Shown: in pieces, positions 43,611 through 55,805 of the stretch
Numbering within the stretch: position 1 is the stretch's first letter
Layout: each line of letters opens with the position of its first letter
From: Mycogone perniciosa
Lineage: Eukaryota; Ascomycota; Sordariomycetes; Hypocreales; Hypocreaceae
Reading direction: 5' to 3'
NCBI GenBank assembly: GCA_025331125.1
Contig: JAOALB010000001.1
Location: 620,001-684,000 of the forward strand
DNA length: 64,000 nucleotides
Notes under the pieces: generated by a model
Databases searched by the model: none
Seen by the model: the letters and a program-made list of their open reading frames with translations, nothing else
Told to the model about the DNA's origin: nothing
Program-made: the position numbers and the translations under genes

Positions 43611-46600
43611 AGAATGAATGCCTGTCCAATTAGGGCTATAGGGGGGACGGTTCGGCAGTGGTGATTTTTGTCAGTATATATCGTTGAAGGCGGCGATGCG
43701 AGACGTTTCTTTTGTTACTGTGGATTGATGGGGATGTGAATCCAAGGACTACGCCGGCCTCTACGTACTTGTTTTTGGAGCTTTTTTGGAACCTCTTGGA
43801 ACCTCCTGTGTATCTTAAGAGTATCTGGAGGGGAAACAGAATGTATATGCAGGAGGTTTATGCAGAAGAGAGAAATTCAAATGCTTGCTCTTCTATCATG
43901 ACATCGGAGATTGTCCGAGTTTATTGCTTTTGTGGTCTTAATTTTCGAATAGCGCAGGTTATGTTGTATTCCATATTATGGATTACCCTACCATTATCGC
44001 TGTGCATATTATTTCAGTGCTTAAAAGCTCCATCGTTTGGTGGAGTGTGAGATAGAGGTTGTTGAGCGTTCCAGCACAGAGGATACCGAAGAGAACTCAA
44101 TTCCATTTTCCTGTTAGCAAAGAGGAGTCTCAGTCCAGTCTTTTCTTCCTTCATCCTTCTTATACTACTAGTTTACTTGCGTCCCTGTGCAAACATCTCG
44201 TGTTTTTTCTTCATGTTAGATCAACCTTACCCTATAACCACCCTGAAGGAGCCGTTTTCGGGGATTTTCCCCTTATCCGTTTATCAACCCAAGGGAAGAA
44301 GAACACGGAATGGAGTGTCTTCCATTTATCCGGCCTGGTATGTGAGCTTATAGTGCAATTGATTTGCTGGAATTGAAAAGCTATGTACGGGGTGAGCTAG
44401 ATAAATGCCCGAGAATTATTCAGCATTAGCAGTATCATGCATCGTGATGGTTGAAGACTCGGATATAAGGGCCGTGGGAAACACGAAACCTGGGGTCTGG
44501 AATAACTACTTCGTAGTACTCCGTACTTCGTGATCATGAACGAATCCCTGGGGCGGGAGTTGATCCTTTTCGGCTGAAGGGAGGTTTTTCTGGTACGCTG
44601 ATGCCAATGAATCAGAAACGCGTGGGATGTGGCCGCCACCGCCGGCGTTAAACCGGGTTTCGTGATGTCGTATTATGGGGTACGAAGACGGCAACAGGAG
44701 ACGGCAAGTAATTAATTGGCGGTGGTGATTCAGCTTGGCGTGGGATTGGGTTGAGACATGATGATGATGCAGGTCATGGGTGGCTTTGGCGCTTGTACGA
44801 GTATGTACGAAGTGCCACGAGTACTCGAAGCTCACAGCAATAATGACAAGCTAGGGGCTAATTTGCGTGGGATGGATTCTAGAAAAGGATCAAGGCCTTG
44901 GCCATTGCTCCAATGGTGGGTGCCGCGTGTCCCGAGCGAAAGGAATGATGTGAGCCATGGAAATGGCAATTGGCGATTGTCATCATCGTACGAGGACGAA
45001 GAAAAGAAGCGGACCATTCAGCCAATGGCAGTGACGCCGAATCTCCCCGTACTATCACATCATCCATCTATCGTACCGAATGCGGGGGAATAAGCAACTG
45101 GGGATAAACAGGTTGGAGATGAGATGGAGGACCCTGATCCGCGGTTTTGTGGATTTTGCGGGGGAATTTAGCATCGTGAGGAGTTGTTATGTAGGACTAA
45201 ATACGTGGCGACCTCTGAGATTTGGGGGTGTAAATGACAGGCCGCGATAAACTACGAGTATACTTCGTAGTGTGAGGAACACTGTCTCATCGTCGCGCAA
45301 GCCGAGGATTTGTGCGGAGACGGAAGAGCGGAATACGCTTCACAGAGACCTCCATACCCCAAGTGGACTCTGGTGGCGTTTTCGCATCAACGGAACTGTT
45401 ATCTATCTAATATGTGCAAAGTATTGATCTTCAAAGCCTCACAGATTAAACTCGCCAAGACCTTGACAAAAAGAAAGAAAGAAACCTTGGCCGCAGAAAC
45501 ATTGGCTGGGCGGCTTCTTTTGGCCTGTTTTGCTAATCGGGGAATTGGGTTCAGCTCTTCTCTAGCACCAAACGATGGCGCTCTTCCCGTGGCTCCATGG
45601 GGAAATATCGGTCTAGTGCATTAGATGTGCCTTGGCGAGTCATGATGGCTGTCTTGGTGAAAATGGCGAAAGGCGAGGAAACAAACATCTCGCTCAAAAC
45701 CCTGGAGTGTTTTGCCCATCGTTGCACGAGCCAAGATCCACACGGCAACGTGGAGCCGTCCATTGGAATTAAGCTCGCCGAGCTGATGAGTTCCCAGAGC
45801 TGTGATAATCTGGCGGTGTTAGGTACGAGTACGAAGTACTTCGTAGTATATTGGTCATTTGATCATTGTTATCGGCAGTCATTAATATTTGCCGGCATCT
45901 TTGATGAAGCTACGAGTACTAATACGAAGTGCTAGGTAACAACGAATTGTTGAGAGACTGGGGGCAGCTTCTCATCATATTTCACGTAGCTATTATCCCG
46001 GACAGCTACTTAGATATCTACGGAGTACTCCGTATAAGGTTATTATTAAGCAATACCATGGAACATACTTTGGAGTTGCTTGCAGCCTCGACTCGTATCG
46101 CGTATCACGAATCACTGTGGCGGCGGCCATCACGCACAGGCGCTCATAAATGTACTCCGTATGAAGAATCACCATTGAGGGAAGAATGTTTACCAGCATA
46201 TGCAAGCCTCCATGGAAGGGTTCATCGAGGACCCAATAGGAAGACGGACACCTTGTGTGTTTTTTCTTTTTCTTTTGTGTTCCTTTCTAATTTAATCTAC
46301 ATGGGAAGTACGGAGTACGGAGTACGAGTACGAAGTACTCCATATTTGTCGTAGTAAAACTCCGTAAATCCGAACAATACGGTATTATTGTCTACGAAAC
46401 AGTAATGGGATGCACGACGACAGGGCTGTTCGTGGCAAATATAAATGAACTCCATCCAGTACGAGCCGAGGTCACAGCCCCAATATTTCCGCGAGCCGTC
46501 TATCCCGCGCGTTTCTGTCCACTCACCCAATCACCGTTGACTCATCTGAGATTCAGAGATGCTGAGCTATCCTCGTCTTACTATGGGCTTGTATTTTTAA

Positions 46601-47302
46601 GATGCCGTCATACGATGAATCAATGACCGGGCGTTGGATGTCCTAGCTTCATGGCTGCACCATCACTATGTATTTAGAGGCTCGAGTAGGCTGTATTACG
46701 TTCGATACCACTACTTCTATCATCTACAAAGTACTCCGTAAGTACTATACTATAGTTATGCACACGCATGCATGCAGGTCTTATTTGGACCTCGCAGACG
46801 CACGTGCGGAGCTCCTTCGTCACATTGATGAGCGAGCTTAAGACCCTAAACCCCCGACCGGGACATGTCCGTCCGTCGGCGAAGAGGAGTTGGAGAGTAC
46901 GAAGTATTATCTCCTTTCTCCGCTCGAGCGATCTGCACTAGGAAGATGCAATTGACTCACGGCCAATGTATCCAGGCATCCCTGGCTTGGCACCACAATC
47001 CTGTCCATTGGTCCCATTTCGCCGACCCTGCTGTTTCTACTCTGTTGCTGCTCTGCTGCTCTGCTCCTCTGCTACTCCATGCTGTTGCTCTGGTGCATCA
47101 TGTAGGGTCCAACTCTCGTATAAGAACCTTTTTCTCCTCCCACCCCTGGTGCCACTGATACACTCTCCCTCCTCCTTCTCTTCCGTTCATTACTACGAGT
47201 ACATCTGGCTCTCGGAGAGAAGCCCCAGGTCTCATACCTACTCTCTTGTACTCCGTTTCGCATGTAGAATCGGGTTGATCGAATCATAAACCGACAATCA
47301 CA
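43611..47302. other. Gene-poor spacer of 3.7 kb with the densest motif array
   Basis: No ORF here looks coding. Motif copies are frequent (for example 44506-44532, 44795-44830, 45255, 45825-45850, 46018-46035, 46308-46342 and 46730-46745), including composite head-to-tail forms such as CGGAGTACGGAGTACGAGTA at 46314-46333. The final 200 bp presumably serve as promoter of the gene at 47303. Confidence 0.65.
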
Positions 47303-48285
47303 ATGACCGACAACGTTACTCCCACAGTCTCAGAGAAGGATACCATCAATGCCGTCAACGGCGCCCACACAAATGGCGGCCACTTCCGCGTAGGCAACCA
47401 GGATTTCGAGGCGATATCGGCTGGCTATGCTCAACCATTTGGTGGTGCGCTTCAACCTGGGCACTGGAGACCATATGAACACCGCAAACTCGCCAACCCG
47501 GCGCCGCTGGGCCTCTCTGCTTTCGCCCTGACTACGTTTGTCCTTTCCCTTATCAATCTGAACACCCGCGGGGTCACAGCTCCCAACATTGTGGTCTCTC
47601 TTGCTTTTGGCTATGGTGGTCTGGTTCAACTGCTTGCTGGCATGTGGTAAGTCACTCATTCGAAATTGAACGCTGGGGCACGAGTCAGCACAGTTGAGTG
47701 TCCAGTCGGATTTTGACTAACCATCAACACTCTTTAGGGAGGTTGCGTGTGGCAACACATTTGGTGCCACTGCTCTGTCATCCTACGGTGGTTTCTGGAT
47801 TTCATATGCTATTATCTTGACGCCAAACTGGGGCATCCTCGCCGCGGACGGCCCTTACCATGGTAACGCTGCCAGTGTTCTTGGCTTCTTCTTGACGGGC
47901 TGGTTCATCTTCACGACCATCCTGCTCCTCTGCACTCTCAGATCGACTGTTGCCTTCTTCCTCCTCTTCTTCACCCTTGACCTCGCCTTCTTGTTCCTCG
48001 CTTGTGAGCAGTACGCAGCCGACCTGGGCAACACATCCGCGAAGATTGCTTTGCAGAAGACTGGTGGCGTATTTGGCCTACTAGCCGCATTCTTGGCTTG
48101 GTATAATGCCCTTGCTGGCATTCAGGACAGCAGGTTAGTGATAAATATCCCACTTGATGAAGGTCTAGGTTGTTGACATGTTTTATCCCCATAGCAATTC
48201 TTTCTTTCAGATTCCCGTTATTCACTTCCCCTGGTCCGACACTGGCCGTGAGCGCCGCGGCAAGACGGCGCGGGAGCAGGCATAA
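47303..48285 (+). CDS. Acetate/ammonium transporter of the GPR1/FUN34/YaaH (AceTr) family
   Basis: Three exons, 47303-47646, 47738-48133 and 48195-48285, give 276 residues. The introns start GTAAGT and GTTAGT and the junctions ([29 protein letters not shown]) are in frame. The family signature NPAPLG is at residues 65-70, followed by six hydrophobic helices ([99 protein letters not shown]). The hydrophilic N-terminus and short charged C-terminus are usual. Members such as AcpA/Ady2 carry acetate and other short monocarboxylates across the plasma membrane. The next plus-strand gene is a monocarboxylate-type MFS carrier. Confidence 0.9.
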
Positions 48286-50023
48286 GCGGTTTCCTGTTTG
48301 TATGCATCATGTGTTTCTGATGATGAACTGGCCGTTGGGAGGACGGATATGATACCGAGATTTTCTTGGGGCTGAATGGCGAGTGGAAAGACTGGCCATC
48401 TGGTCTATTTTTATCTGGCATGTAGGCAATAATGCAAGGACCTGCATGTCACAGTTACCAAATATATTAATGGAATTGACGCTTTCGTCCTTCCATCGGC
48501 CACTTCGGTGCCCCTATTTTGTCTTTATGTGAGCAGACCACCAGACATCGCTTTGAAGTGACACAATGCAACGGAGAAATTTTGTTTCAATGCTATACAG
48601 CCATGGCATTACCGGGATTCGATTATTTCTGCCGTCTCAGTCATTCTGCAATTTCTGTTTGATTGTTAATCCGTTTCATTATTAATTGTTCTCGGTTGGC
48701 AGGTCTCTTGACAGACTATTCACAAAAACTCCGGGGAGGATGCGCGTATTCACGGCCGCCCCTAGCTCCGGAGCGGCAAGGACGTCGTCCGGGGTCCGGT
48801 GATAAGTAAAGAGTGTAATAGCACCGTGCCGACCGAAGGTTCGGGTGTGATAGTAGTTCCAAGGCTCAGAGTGTGCACGAAGCTAATATAGTTGCTCAAC
48901 ACTCTCAGATAGTAAGAATGATCATTGTGGACGTCTATATCATCAATGTTTGGTCTGGAGTATGAAGTCGGATATAACCAATTTTTTTGGTGCTTGGAGG
49001 TCGGTGATATGGTTTATGCCTCAATCATCGACCATAAAATAATATGAACGAATCCTCATTCGGAGGTTGAGGTTCTGGTGTTGTCGGAGACGGCATTTGT
49101 TGAAGAGCCGAAGCGAAGGTAATTATTATTAGTCATACCGAAAAGAGGAGTATGCTACTCGGCCGAGTAGTACAAAGTACTCCGTACCTATGACGTGATT
49201 GGAACAGAGTTACTGGGCTTACGTAACATGACAGGGCTTCTGGAACAATGGGGGAACTTCGTGTCACTGGATTGCCTACTTTGTTTCCAACTTCAGAGTG
49301 ATGAACCAGCATAGACATCGGAATCCAAGTACTGACACTGGGGCCGGATAAGGCAGAGTGTGTCATTAGTACTCATATTCCCAGGTATGTGGGACAATGC
49401 AAAAACTGTCATGCTCGGTCCCTGGCTTTGGGTCGGCGCTTTTCCCCGGCATATTCCCACATTGGGGCCGCGCTACGGAATACAGACTCAGGAGTTTGCT
49501 TGGCCCCTTACCTTGAGTTGTTTGGCTGCCAAGGATAGCTGAAAAGCTGGCTTTGGAATAGCACACTGGGAAGCAATGATTGAGCCAACATTCATAGCAG
49601 ATGCCCTTGTTCATGGCCCCCATGGAGGGATGTTTGCGCTGTGAAAGCGAGGCGTTCATCCCTCACTGACAACCCAAAGGCGTCACAAGCAGGAAGATGG
49701 GGGCCAACAACTAAAGTTTTCATATCGTGCTGCGCTATTCCCGGCGGATCATCCCCACCGAGGCGAAGGAAGTTCTTAACCATGGCCAGTCATACAAAAG
49801 TGGCCCCTCTCGGGCATTTCAACAGAGTTAATAATACTAATGCATGCCATTGTACATGTCCCCGGAGGAGGTGTGACCTCGGTCCTCCGATGCCGCCAAC
49901 TGGGGCCGATTGGAAATTTCATCACCGACTTCCCATATATAAGGGAACTGCTCTTTGTTTCTCTTGGGCAACTAGGCCTCGCCAACCCTCAATTAAAGTG
50001 GTTTCAGCACCAGGACCGACAAG
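48286..50023. other. Spacer of 1.7 kb between two transporter genes
   Basis: Holds the 3' region of the acetate-type transporter and the promoter of the MFS gene, with one motif copy near 49162. A short GC-rich patch lies at 48740-48810. No supported gene or RNA. Confidence 0.6.
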
Positions 50024-51538
50024 ATGAATGGTAATCGACCAACCATCACCATGGCGCAGTCCGATCAAGACCGGCCTCAGTCATATTCAAATCATCAATC
50101 ATTCAGCCAGGACAATGGTGTCGTCGGTGACGGTCACGAAAAGGGGAATCCTGATTCATCAGTAGCCGAGTCCCAGAACCAACAGCCAGCCGACAGCACG
50201 CCCCCACCATCGCCACCACCAAACGGAGGATATGGATGGGTTTGCACCGCTTGTGTTGCGATTATCAACGCTCATACATGGGGACTGAACTCGAGTTACG
50301 GTGTCTTCCTCGCACACTACCTGGAAAATGATACGTTCCCAGGCGCCTCACATCTTCAATATGCCTTTGTTGGGTCCTTAAGTGTTAGTTGTGCCATGAT
50401 GGTCTCGCCACTGGCCACTATCGGTGTCAGGGAGTTTGGTACGAGATCAACCATGCTTTTTGGTGTCATCCTCGAAACTGCCAGCCTCATTGCCGCCAGT
50501 TTTGCAACCCAGATATGGCACCTTTTCCTCACACAGGGCATCCTATTTGGCTTCGGTATGGGCTTTCTCTTCGCCCCATCGGCCGGCATCGTTTCTCAAT
50601 GGTTCACCACCCGCCGCTCTCTGGCAAACGGCATTGCTGTGAGCGGTTCCGGACTGGGCGGTGTCGTGTATTCATTCCCTTCAAGCGCCATGATCCAAAA
50701 CCTTGGCCTGTCGTGGGCTTTCAGAATTTTGGGCATTCTTGCGTTTGTGGTCAACACGATCTGCACGATCCTTATCAGGGACCGCAACAAAGCGATTGGG
50801 ACGAGTCAGTTGGCTTTCGACACATCCCTCCTTAAGCGAGCGGAATACTTGTGGCTCATTGCCTTTGGTTGGTTTAGTGCTTTAGGCTACGTTGTCCTAA
50901 TTTTCAGTCTGGCCAACTACGCGATCCAAATCGGCCTGAATCCGTCCCAAGCGGCCCTTGTGAGCGCTTTTCTCAACCTGGGACAGGGCATTGGTCGGCC
51001 ATTTATTGGCTACTTTAGTGACCGAACGGGACGAGTGAACATGGCTGCGTTTGCGACTTTCATGATCGGCGTCTTCTCTTTGGTAATCTGGATCAACGCT
51101 AAGAACTATGGAGTGCTGATTTTCTTTGCCATTGTTGTTGGCATGGTTGCTGGTACGTTCTGGACCGTGATAGGACCAGTCACAGCAGAGGTAGTTGGAT
51201 TGAAAGATGTACCCTCGGCGCTGAATATCCTCTGGATAATGCTCTTGGTGCCATCCACGTTTAGTGAGCCGATTGCGTTACAAATTGTTGCTGGAACCGG
51301 AAGCTACCTGGGCGCTCAGTTGTGGACCGGTGTTATGTTTATTGCTGCCGCAGCTTGTTTGGTTGTGCTTCGAGGGTGGAAGATTGGCGAGGTTGATGAA
51401 ATTGCCAGGGCCCGAAACGAGGCGCCTGAAGATGTCGACCAATACAAGATGGAGATTAGCAGCGAAGTCGCCGCACGAAGCAAGAAGGTTGGCAGAGAGC
51501 GAATGTTCGTCGACTTTTACAAACTGAGAAAGGTATGA
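50024..51538 (+). CDS. MFS transporter, monocarboxylate transporter (MCT)-like
   Basis: Single exon of 504 residues from ATG 50024; a second Met at 50051 (MAQSDQ) is an alternative start. A hydrophilic Gln/Ser/Pro-rich N-terminus leads into PPNGGYGWVCTACVAIINAH, matching the MCT signature at the first helix ('[D/N]GGYGW'). About twelve helices follow, with the intracellular loop ANGIAVSGSGLGGVVYSFPS and the MFS loop motif SDRTGRVNMAAF after helix 8. Such proteins in fungi carry monocarboxylates, riboflavin or other small acids; the substrate is not predictable from sequence. The C-terminal tail is cytosolic and charged. Confidence 0.88.
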   Translation: MNGNRPTITMAQSDQDRPQSYSNHQSFSQDNGVVGDGHEKGNPDSSVAESQNQQPADSTPPPSPPPNGGYGWVCTACVAIINAHTWGLNSSYGVFLAHYLENDTFPGASHLQYAFVGSLSVSCAMMVSPLATIGVREFGTRSTMLFGVILETASLIAASFATQIWHLFLTQGILFGFGMGFLFAPSAGIVSQWFTTRRSLANGIAVSGSGLGGVVYSFPSSAMIQNLGLSWAFRILGILAFVVNTICTILIRDRNKAIGTSQLAFDTSLLKRAEYLWLIAFGWFSALGYVVLIFSLANYAIQIGLNPSQAALVSAFLNLGQGIGRPFIGYFSDRTGRVNMAAFATFMIGVFSLVIWINAKNYGVLIFFAIVVGMVAGTFWTVIGPVTAEVVGLKDVPSALNILWIMLLVPSTFSEPIALQIVAGTGSYLGAQLWTGVMFIAAAACLVVLRGWKIGEVDEIARARNEAPEDVDQYKMEISSEVAARSKKVGRERMFVDFYKLRKV

Positions 51539-52152
51539 GCAATTGGCGAGTGTTGTACGAAACTTAGAGCAACCTTGCCAGATGGCAGCCCCGGCGTTGT
51601 TTGGTCGGGGAATGGCTGTGAGGAATTTCACGACGAAAACGACATCCAATGAACAGGAATTTCCAACGTGCTGGCATATCGCAAGGTGGGTAAGCCATTC
51701 AATGTTGTTGATGAGGTCTTAATGGGGGAGTTGGCTGTGAATTAGTTTCCTGTTACGAGCATTTTTTTCTTGAAGGACGCATTTTCTGGTTGATCCATGA
51801 ACGAGCATATAGAAAGCATAGCATTTGCATAGATTTTGTTAAACCCAATGGCATAGTTTTTTCTCTTCAGAAAATGATATTATTTAAAATAGAGTACAGT
51901 CAGTAGATAGCTTGCAGTTGACGCCTTCCCGTCTATGGTACTTCATTCTCCGTACTTCGTATTACTTCGTACTACATTAGTAGTTATGGTGCGAAATCCG
52001 GGGCGCACGTGAGTTGGCGTTGGTGAATCATCAATGTCGCTCCAAGCCGAACGCGTCTCCATTCGCCCCGCAAAAGGTTCACGAATCAAAGGCACCAACG
52101 TCATCGCGCGGCGACGACGAATGGCGCATGGCTCGAATAGCAGCATTTGGCG
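51539..52152. other. Spacer before NBS1
   Basis: 614 bp with motif copies near 51945-51980. Frames overlapping the NBS1 exon 1 are not supported as separate genes. Confidence 0.6.
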
Positions 52153-54728
52153 ATGTGGCTGTTGGAAAGTGAAGAGGCCTTCGAAGGTGAGGTGGCTATT
52201 AGCGCAAACATACCCACAGGGTTGATTTGCTAACGGGTGCTTGATGATTTAGGTCGCCGGCTTTGGTTGCGGCCAGGCAAAACGTATCTGTTTGGGAGGA
52301 CGGCGGCGGAACGTGAGTTTGCGACTAGTCAAAGCATTCAAGAAGTTATTCTGACACCATGATGAAACCCAGCTGGGCAGCTGGCCATTTCGCACAATAC
52401 CATCTCGCGAAAGCACTTGACCATCACTGTGGGTAGCGTCGAGGAAGGACATTCTCACAATGTGTCCCGTCGATCGAAGATTACAATCGAGGACTTGGCG
52501 ACAAAGATAGGGACCACTGTCAATGGACAGAAGATCAAGGGCAGCAAATATGTCGCCGACAGCGACGAGGTTGACATAATCATGGGGAAATGCCCCAGCA
52601 AGTTTCGGTACGACGCAATCCAAGCTGCGTATAGCTTCCCATGCTACCGCCGTGCTAACAGAGCTTAAGGCTATCCTGGTGCCCGGTGGTCTTTACCTTC
52701 TCATTTACGAACAAGGAGCTCCAAACCCAACCCTTGACGTCCCTTCGAGAGCGATTTGAACAACTCGACATCAAGCTTTTGATCGATTATAGCATAAAAT
52801 GCACGACGCACGTCATCTCGAAGAAGCGAAATACGGCCAAGGGTCTTCAGGCTTTGATAAACGGGAAACATATCGTCACAGAGACGTTTCTGGACGCTGT
52901 AACGTCGGTTGCTGAACCCCCTGCGGACGGAGATGGCCTAGGATCTAGCGCATTGGAGCAAGACTTTGGTAAATACTGGCCAAATGCTATGGAGCATCTA
53001 CCTCCCCGCGGTGGCGAGCCAGTTCAGCATCCAGATTTGATATACACCCCTGACGATGAACGAAAAGATATATTCGAGGGGTATACATTCATCTTCTACG
53101 ATCAAACCCAGTACAACAATCTTTTGGCGCCCATTACGAATGCATGCGGAAAGGCTATGCTACACACTGTGAATCCTGGAGAGACCCAGGTGGATGACTT
53201 TGTCCGGTATGTGAAAGAGGTGGCAGGTGAGAAAGGGCTTGGGTGTTTCGATGATGGCAGCGAGGGCAAGGGAGTGGTCCTCGTTAGATATCTACCTGCA
53301 AAAGGGGACTTGATCAGTTGGTACACGGAGTTTATCACGGCTGTTTCCTTGCGGTTGGATCATCGACCAATTGAACAGAACGAGTTCCTGGAAGCCATTC
53401 TTACCAAGGATGCGAGCAAGTTGCGCCGATCCTTGGAGGTAGAATCGTCAGCGGGGACACAGGAGTCACGCCATCTACGAAGTTTACAACCGGCATCTGC
53501 TCCTCAGCTAAATACCGGTAGCCAAACAACGCCAGCCGCGGCTGAGCCATCACCAGAGTCACAACCAGCGCTTAGGAGGACCAGGGGGCGAAAACCAGTG
53601 AAGAAGCGATTTGCTGGCTTTGACGATGATGCTGATATCGACATGGACGAACCACCGCCACCGCCACCGGCTCCAACCACTCAGCAAGTCCAGCCGCAGG
53701 AAGAGGAGAGTGGGCTCTTTGTTTCGCAGGAACCAAATTTTCCCGAGGAGCGGGAGAACGAGGTTGTTAGCAGAAGATCACAAAGGAAGAGACCCGCCTC
53801 TCCTTTGCCGGAAGATGATCTCATGGAAGGAATGGCCCCCGCCGTGGCAAAGCTGAAACGACAGCGTCTAGAAAGAGGAGACACTTTCGCTGCTCTCCCA
53901 GAGCCCAAGAAAGAGCCTGAAGCCCCCGTGCCCATTAAAACTGAACCGAAGAAGAAGAAGGTCGAGTTGGATGTTCTTGCAGTCGCTGCGAAGAATCGTG
54001 AGGAGGCAGAAGCTAGAGCCCGGGCTGAGCAGGAGGATCTAGCGAATCTTCCCGATGACATCGACCTAGCTGAAATTCGTCGTCTGAATATTGTAGAAGA
54101 GATGGAAATTCGTGTACCGGAAAGGACATCACAGCAGAGGACGAGAGACCAGGATATTGCAGATGGGCGATGGAATCCCAAATGGAACGGCGTCAAGAAT
54201 TTCAAAAAGTTCAAGCGGAGAGGTGAAGTTGTGGGAAGGCAACCTGCACGTGTCATCGTCGCCCTTGCGGAGGTTAAGAATAAGGAATTCGGGGTGGGTG
54301 ATAATTACTGGCTCGAGGATGAGGGCAGTCAAAGAAAGAAAGCATCGGGCTCAACACGCGAGGCGCAGAATTCGCCGCCTCCCGAGCCCTTGCCGCGAAT
54401 GCGAACTGCGAGGGCTGTGGAGAGCAGCGACGAAGACAATGATGCAGGCGAGACGGTCTTGGAGCCAGAACCGACGTCGGGCAGGCTAGCTTCGAGAAGA
54501 GGTGGAACTCAGTTACAGGGAACTCAGTCACAGAGAAGCACGCGCAGTCAGGCATCGACGAGTAGACCATCGCAGACGAGTCGGGGGAAGAGAGCAGCCC
54601 AGGAGCCTTTGGCGGCTAGGGACCCGCCGCCGGCGAAGAGGGTCAGATCGGTACCGAAGCTGATAGAAATGGAGGATAGCGACGACAGTGATGACGAACT
54701 GAAGTTTAGGTTTGGGAAGAGACGGTAG
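52153..54728 (+). CDS. NBS1: Nibrin-type MRN/MRX subunit (Nbs1/Xrs2) with FHA and BRCT domains
   Basis: Four exons, 52153-52186, 52253-52312, 52373-52607 and 52670-54728, give 795 residues. All introns are GT-AG and all junctions keep frame. The FHA domain comes first: MWLLESEEAFEG / RRLWLRPGKTYLFGRTAAE / LGQLAISHNTISRKHLTITV, ending at TVNGQKIKGSKYVADSDEVD. BRCT-like tandem regions follow directly (about 115-330: WCPVVFTFSFTNKELQ ... FEGYTFIFYDQTQYNNLLAP). This adjacency is diagnostic of Nbs1. The remaining 450 residues are disordered and charged, with a run of PPPPPPAP and SQ/TQ sites. A conserved C-terminal block lies near residue 650 (DIADGRWNPKWNGVKNFKKF), and the end is DDELKFRFGKRR. 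The protein recruits Mre11-Rad50 and the ATM/Tel1 kinase to double-strand breaks. Aspergillus orthologues are often named RcaA/ScaA. Confidence 0.9.
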
Positions 54729-54839
54729 TTCAGCGCACACGTCTCTTTTTTGTTTGTATGACTCTAATATATAGGGGGTATCTTTCTAATTGTGTACAAT
54801 ATGAATCGGTCTTGGGCGGACTCTAAAAGCAATTCAGAT

Positions 54840-55805
54840 CTAATCCATCTTATCCATCTCGCTCTCCTGTGCGGCTTCTAGTTCATCGACCAGCAAGCCA
54901 ACAAGACACGCTGCCAACATGGTCTCATAATTCACCCAGGGATGAATCTCGCCAAAGAGCTTGGTACCATCCCTCGCCGCGCCCCTCATTAACTCAGGAA
55001 TGCCGCCAGGATGAAACTTGGCATAGGGCGTGATGTTGTACACTTTCCCGTTGAGCGCCATCCAAGCATCCTTGCCCTTGCGGCCCGTCTGCACCTTGAG
55101 CATGGAGGGCGTCACGCGCAGGTACGGGGTCGAAGGCGGGAGGCCGCGCAGGTCGGCGTTGGGGCCGGAGATCCGCGCCCAGTCGAGGGGGGAGTGGCCT
55201 GGGGTGAGGACGACCTGGCGGCTGGGCTTGGAGGGCTTGGAGGAGAGCGTGGGAGGCGGAACGAGGCCGGAGGACGAGGGAGGAGCGCGGCTGGGAGCTG
55301 GACCGCGTGCGCGCTGGGCGGAGTTTGGAGCTGGGAATTGGTTCAGGGAGGGGATGCGCCGGGACGGAGGAGGAGGCGGAGGCATCATTAGGTTCGGAAC
55401 GGATGATGGAGATGGTTCTTCGGACAGTGAGAAGCTTGGGATAGGCTGTGCCGAAGCTGTTGCGCTGGCCTTGGGGGTCGTTGGAGAGTCTGGCTCTTCG
55501 ATGGTTGGTGGTTGGATGGTTGGTGGGGGAGGGGGAGGAGGCATCGCAGCTTTGTCGTCAATGTGTTTTCTGCTGGTAAGCGCTGGCGTTTCTATCACTG
55601 TCGACGTTGCGCTTGGCCCGCCTTCCGGCTCTTCTCGTATCCTCAGCTCGACATCCTGGCTTGTGTTTGGCTCCTCCCGACTCCTCGCTTTGCCATCCGT
55701 GATGGCGCCTCCAAAGCCGCTCCTCCATTGTCGCAGCCATGTCGGCGGGCGGATGATGACAAAGACAACGGATGCGACGATGAGAGAGATTCCCAGCAGA
55801 CCCAT
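54840..55805 (-). CDS. Membrane-anchored cytochrome b5-like heme-binding domain protein
   Basis: Single exon of 321 residues, starting at the first in-frame ATG 55805 (MGLLGISLIVASVVFVIIRP). One hydrophobic N-terminal helix anchors it; the middle 170 residues are Pro/Ser-rich and disordered with several poly-Pro runs. The C-terminal domain (about 235-310) begins SPLDWARISGPNADLRGLPP and has YLRVTPSMLKVQTGRKGKDA, WMALNGKVYNITPYAKFHPG, then GIPELMRGAARDGTKLFGEI and HPWVNYETML. The axial heme ligands are His in FHPGG and His in IHPWVN, as in Irc21 and NCB5OR b5 domains. The function in fungi (sterol or fatty-acid redox, stress response) is uncertain. Tail-to-tail with NBS1, 111 bp apart. Confidence 0.88.
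   Translation of the reverse strand: MGLLGISLIVASVVFVIIRPPTWLRQWRSGFGGAITDGKARSREEPNTSQDVELRIREEPEGGPSATSTVIETPALTSRKHIDDKAAMPPPPPPPTIQPPTIEEPDSPTTPKASATASAQPIPSFSLSEEPSPSSVPNLMMPPPPPPSRRIPSLNQFPAPNSAQRARGPAPSRAPPSSSGLVPPPTLSSKPSKPSRQVVLTPGHSPLDWARISGPNADLRGLPPSTPYLRVTPSMLKVQTGRKGKDAWMALNGKVYNITPYAKFHPGGIPELMRGAARDGTKLFGEIHPWVNYETMLAACLVGLLVDELEAAQESEMDKMD

Noticed and set aside
52034..52225. 63-codon ORF upstream of and overlapping NBS1 exon 1
   Set aside because: It is in another frame, very Arg-rich, and is explained by NBS1 and its leader.
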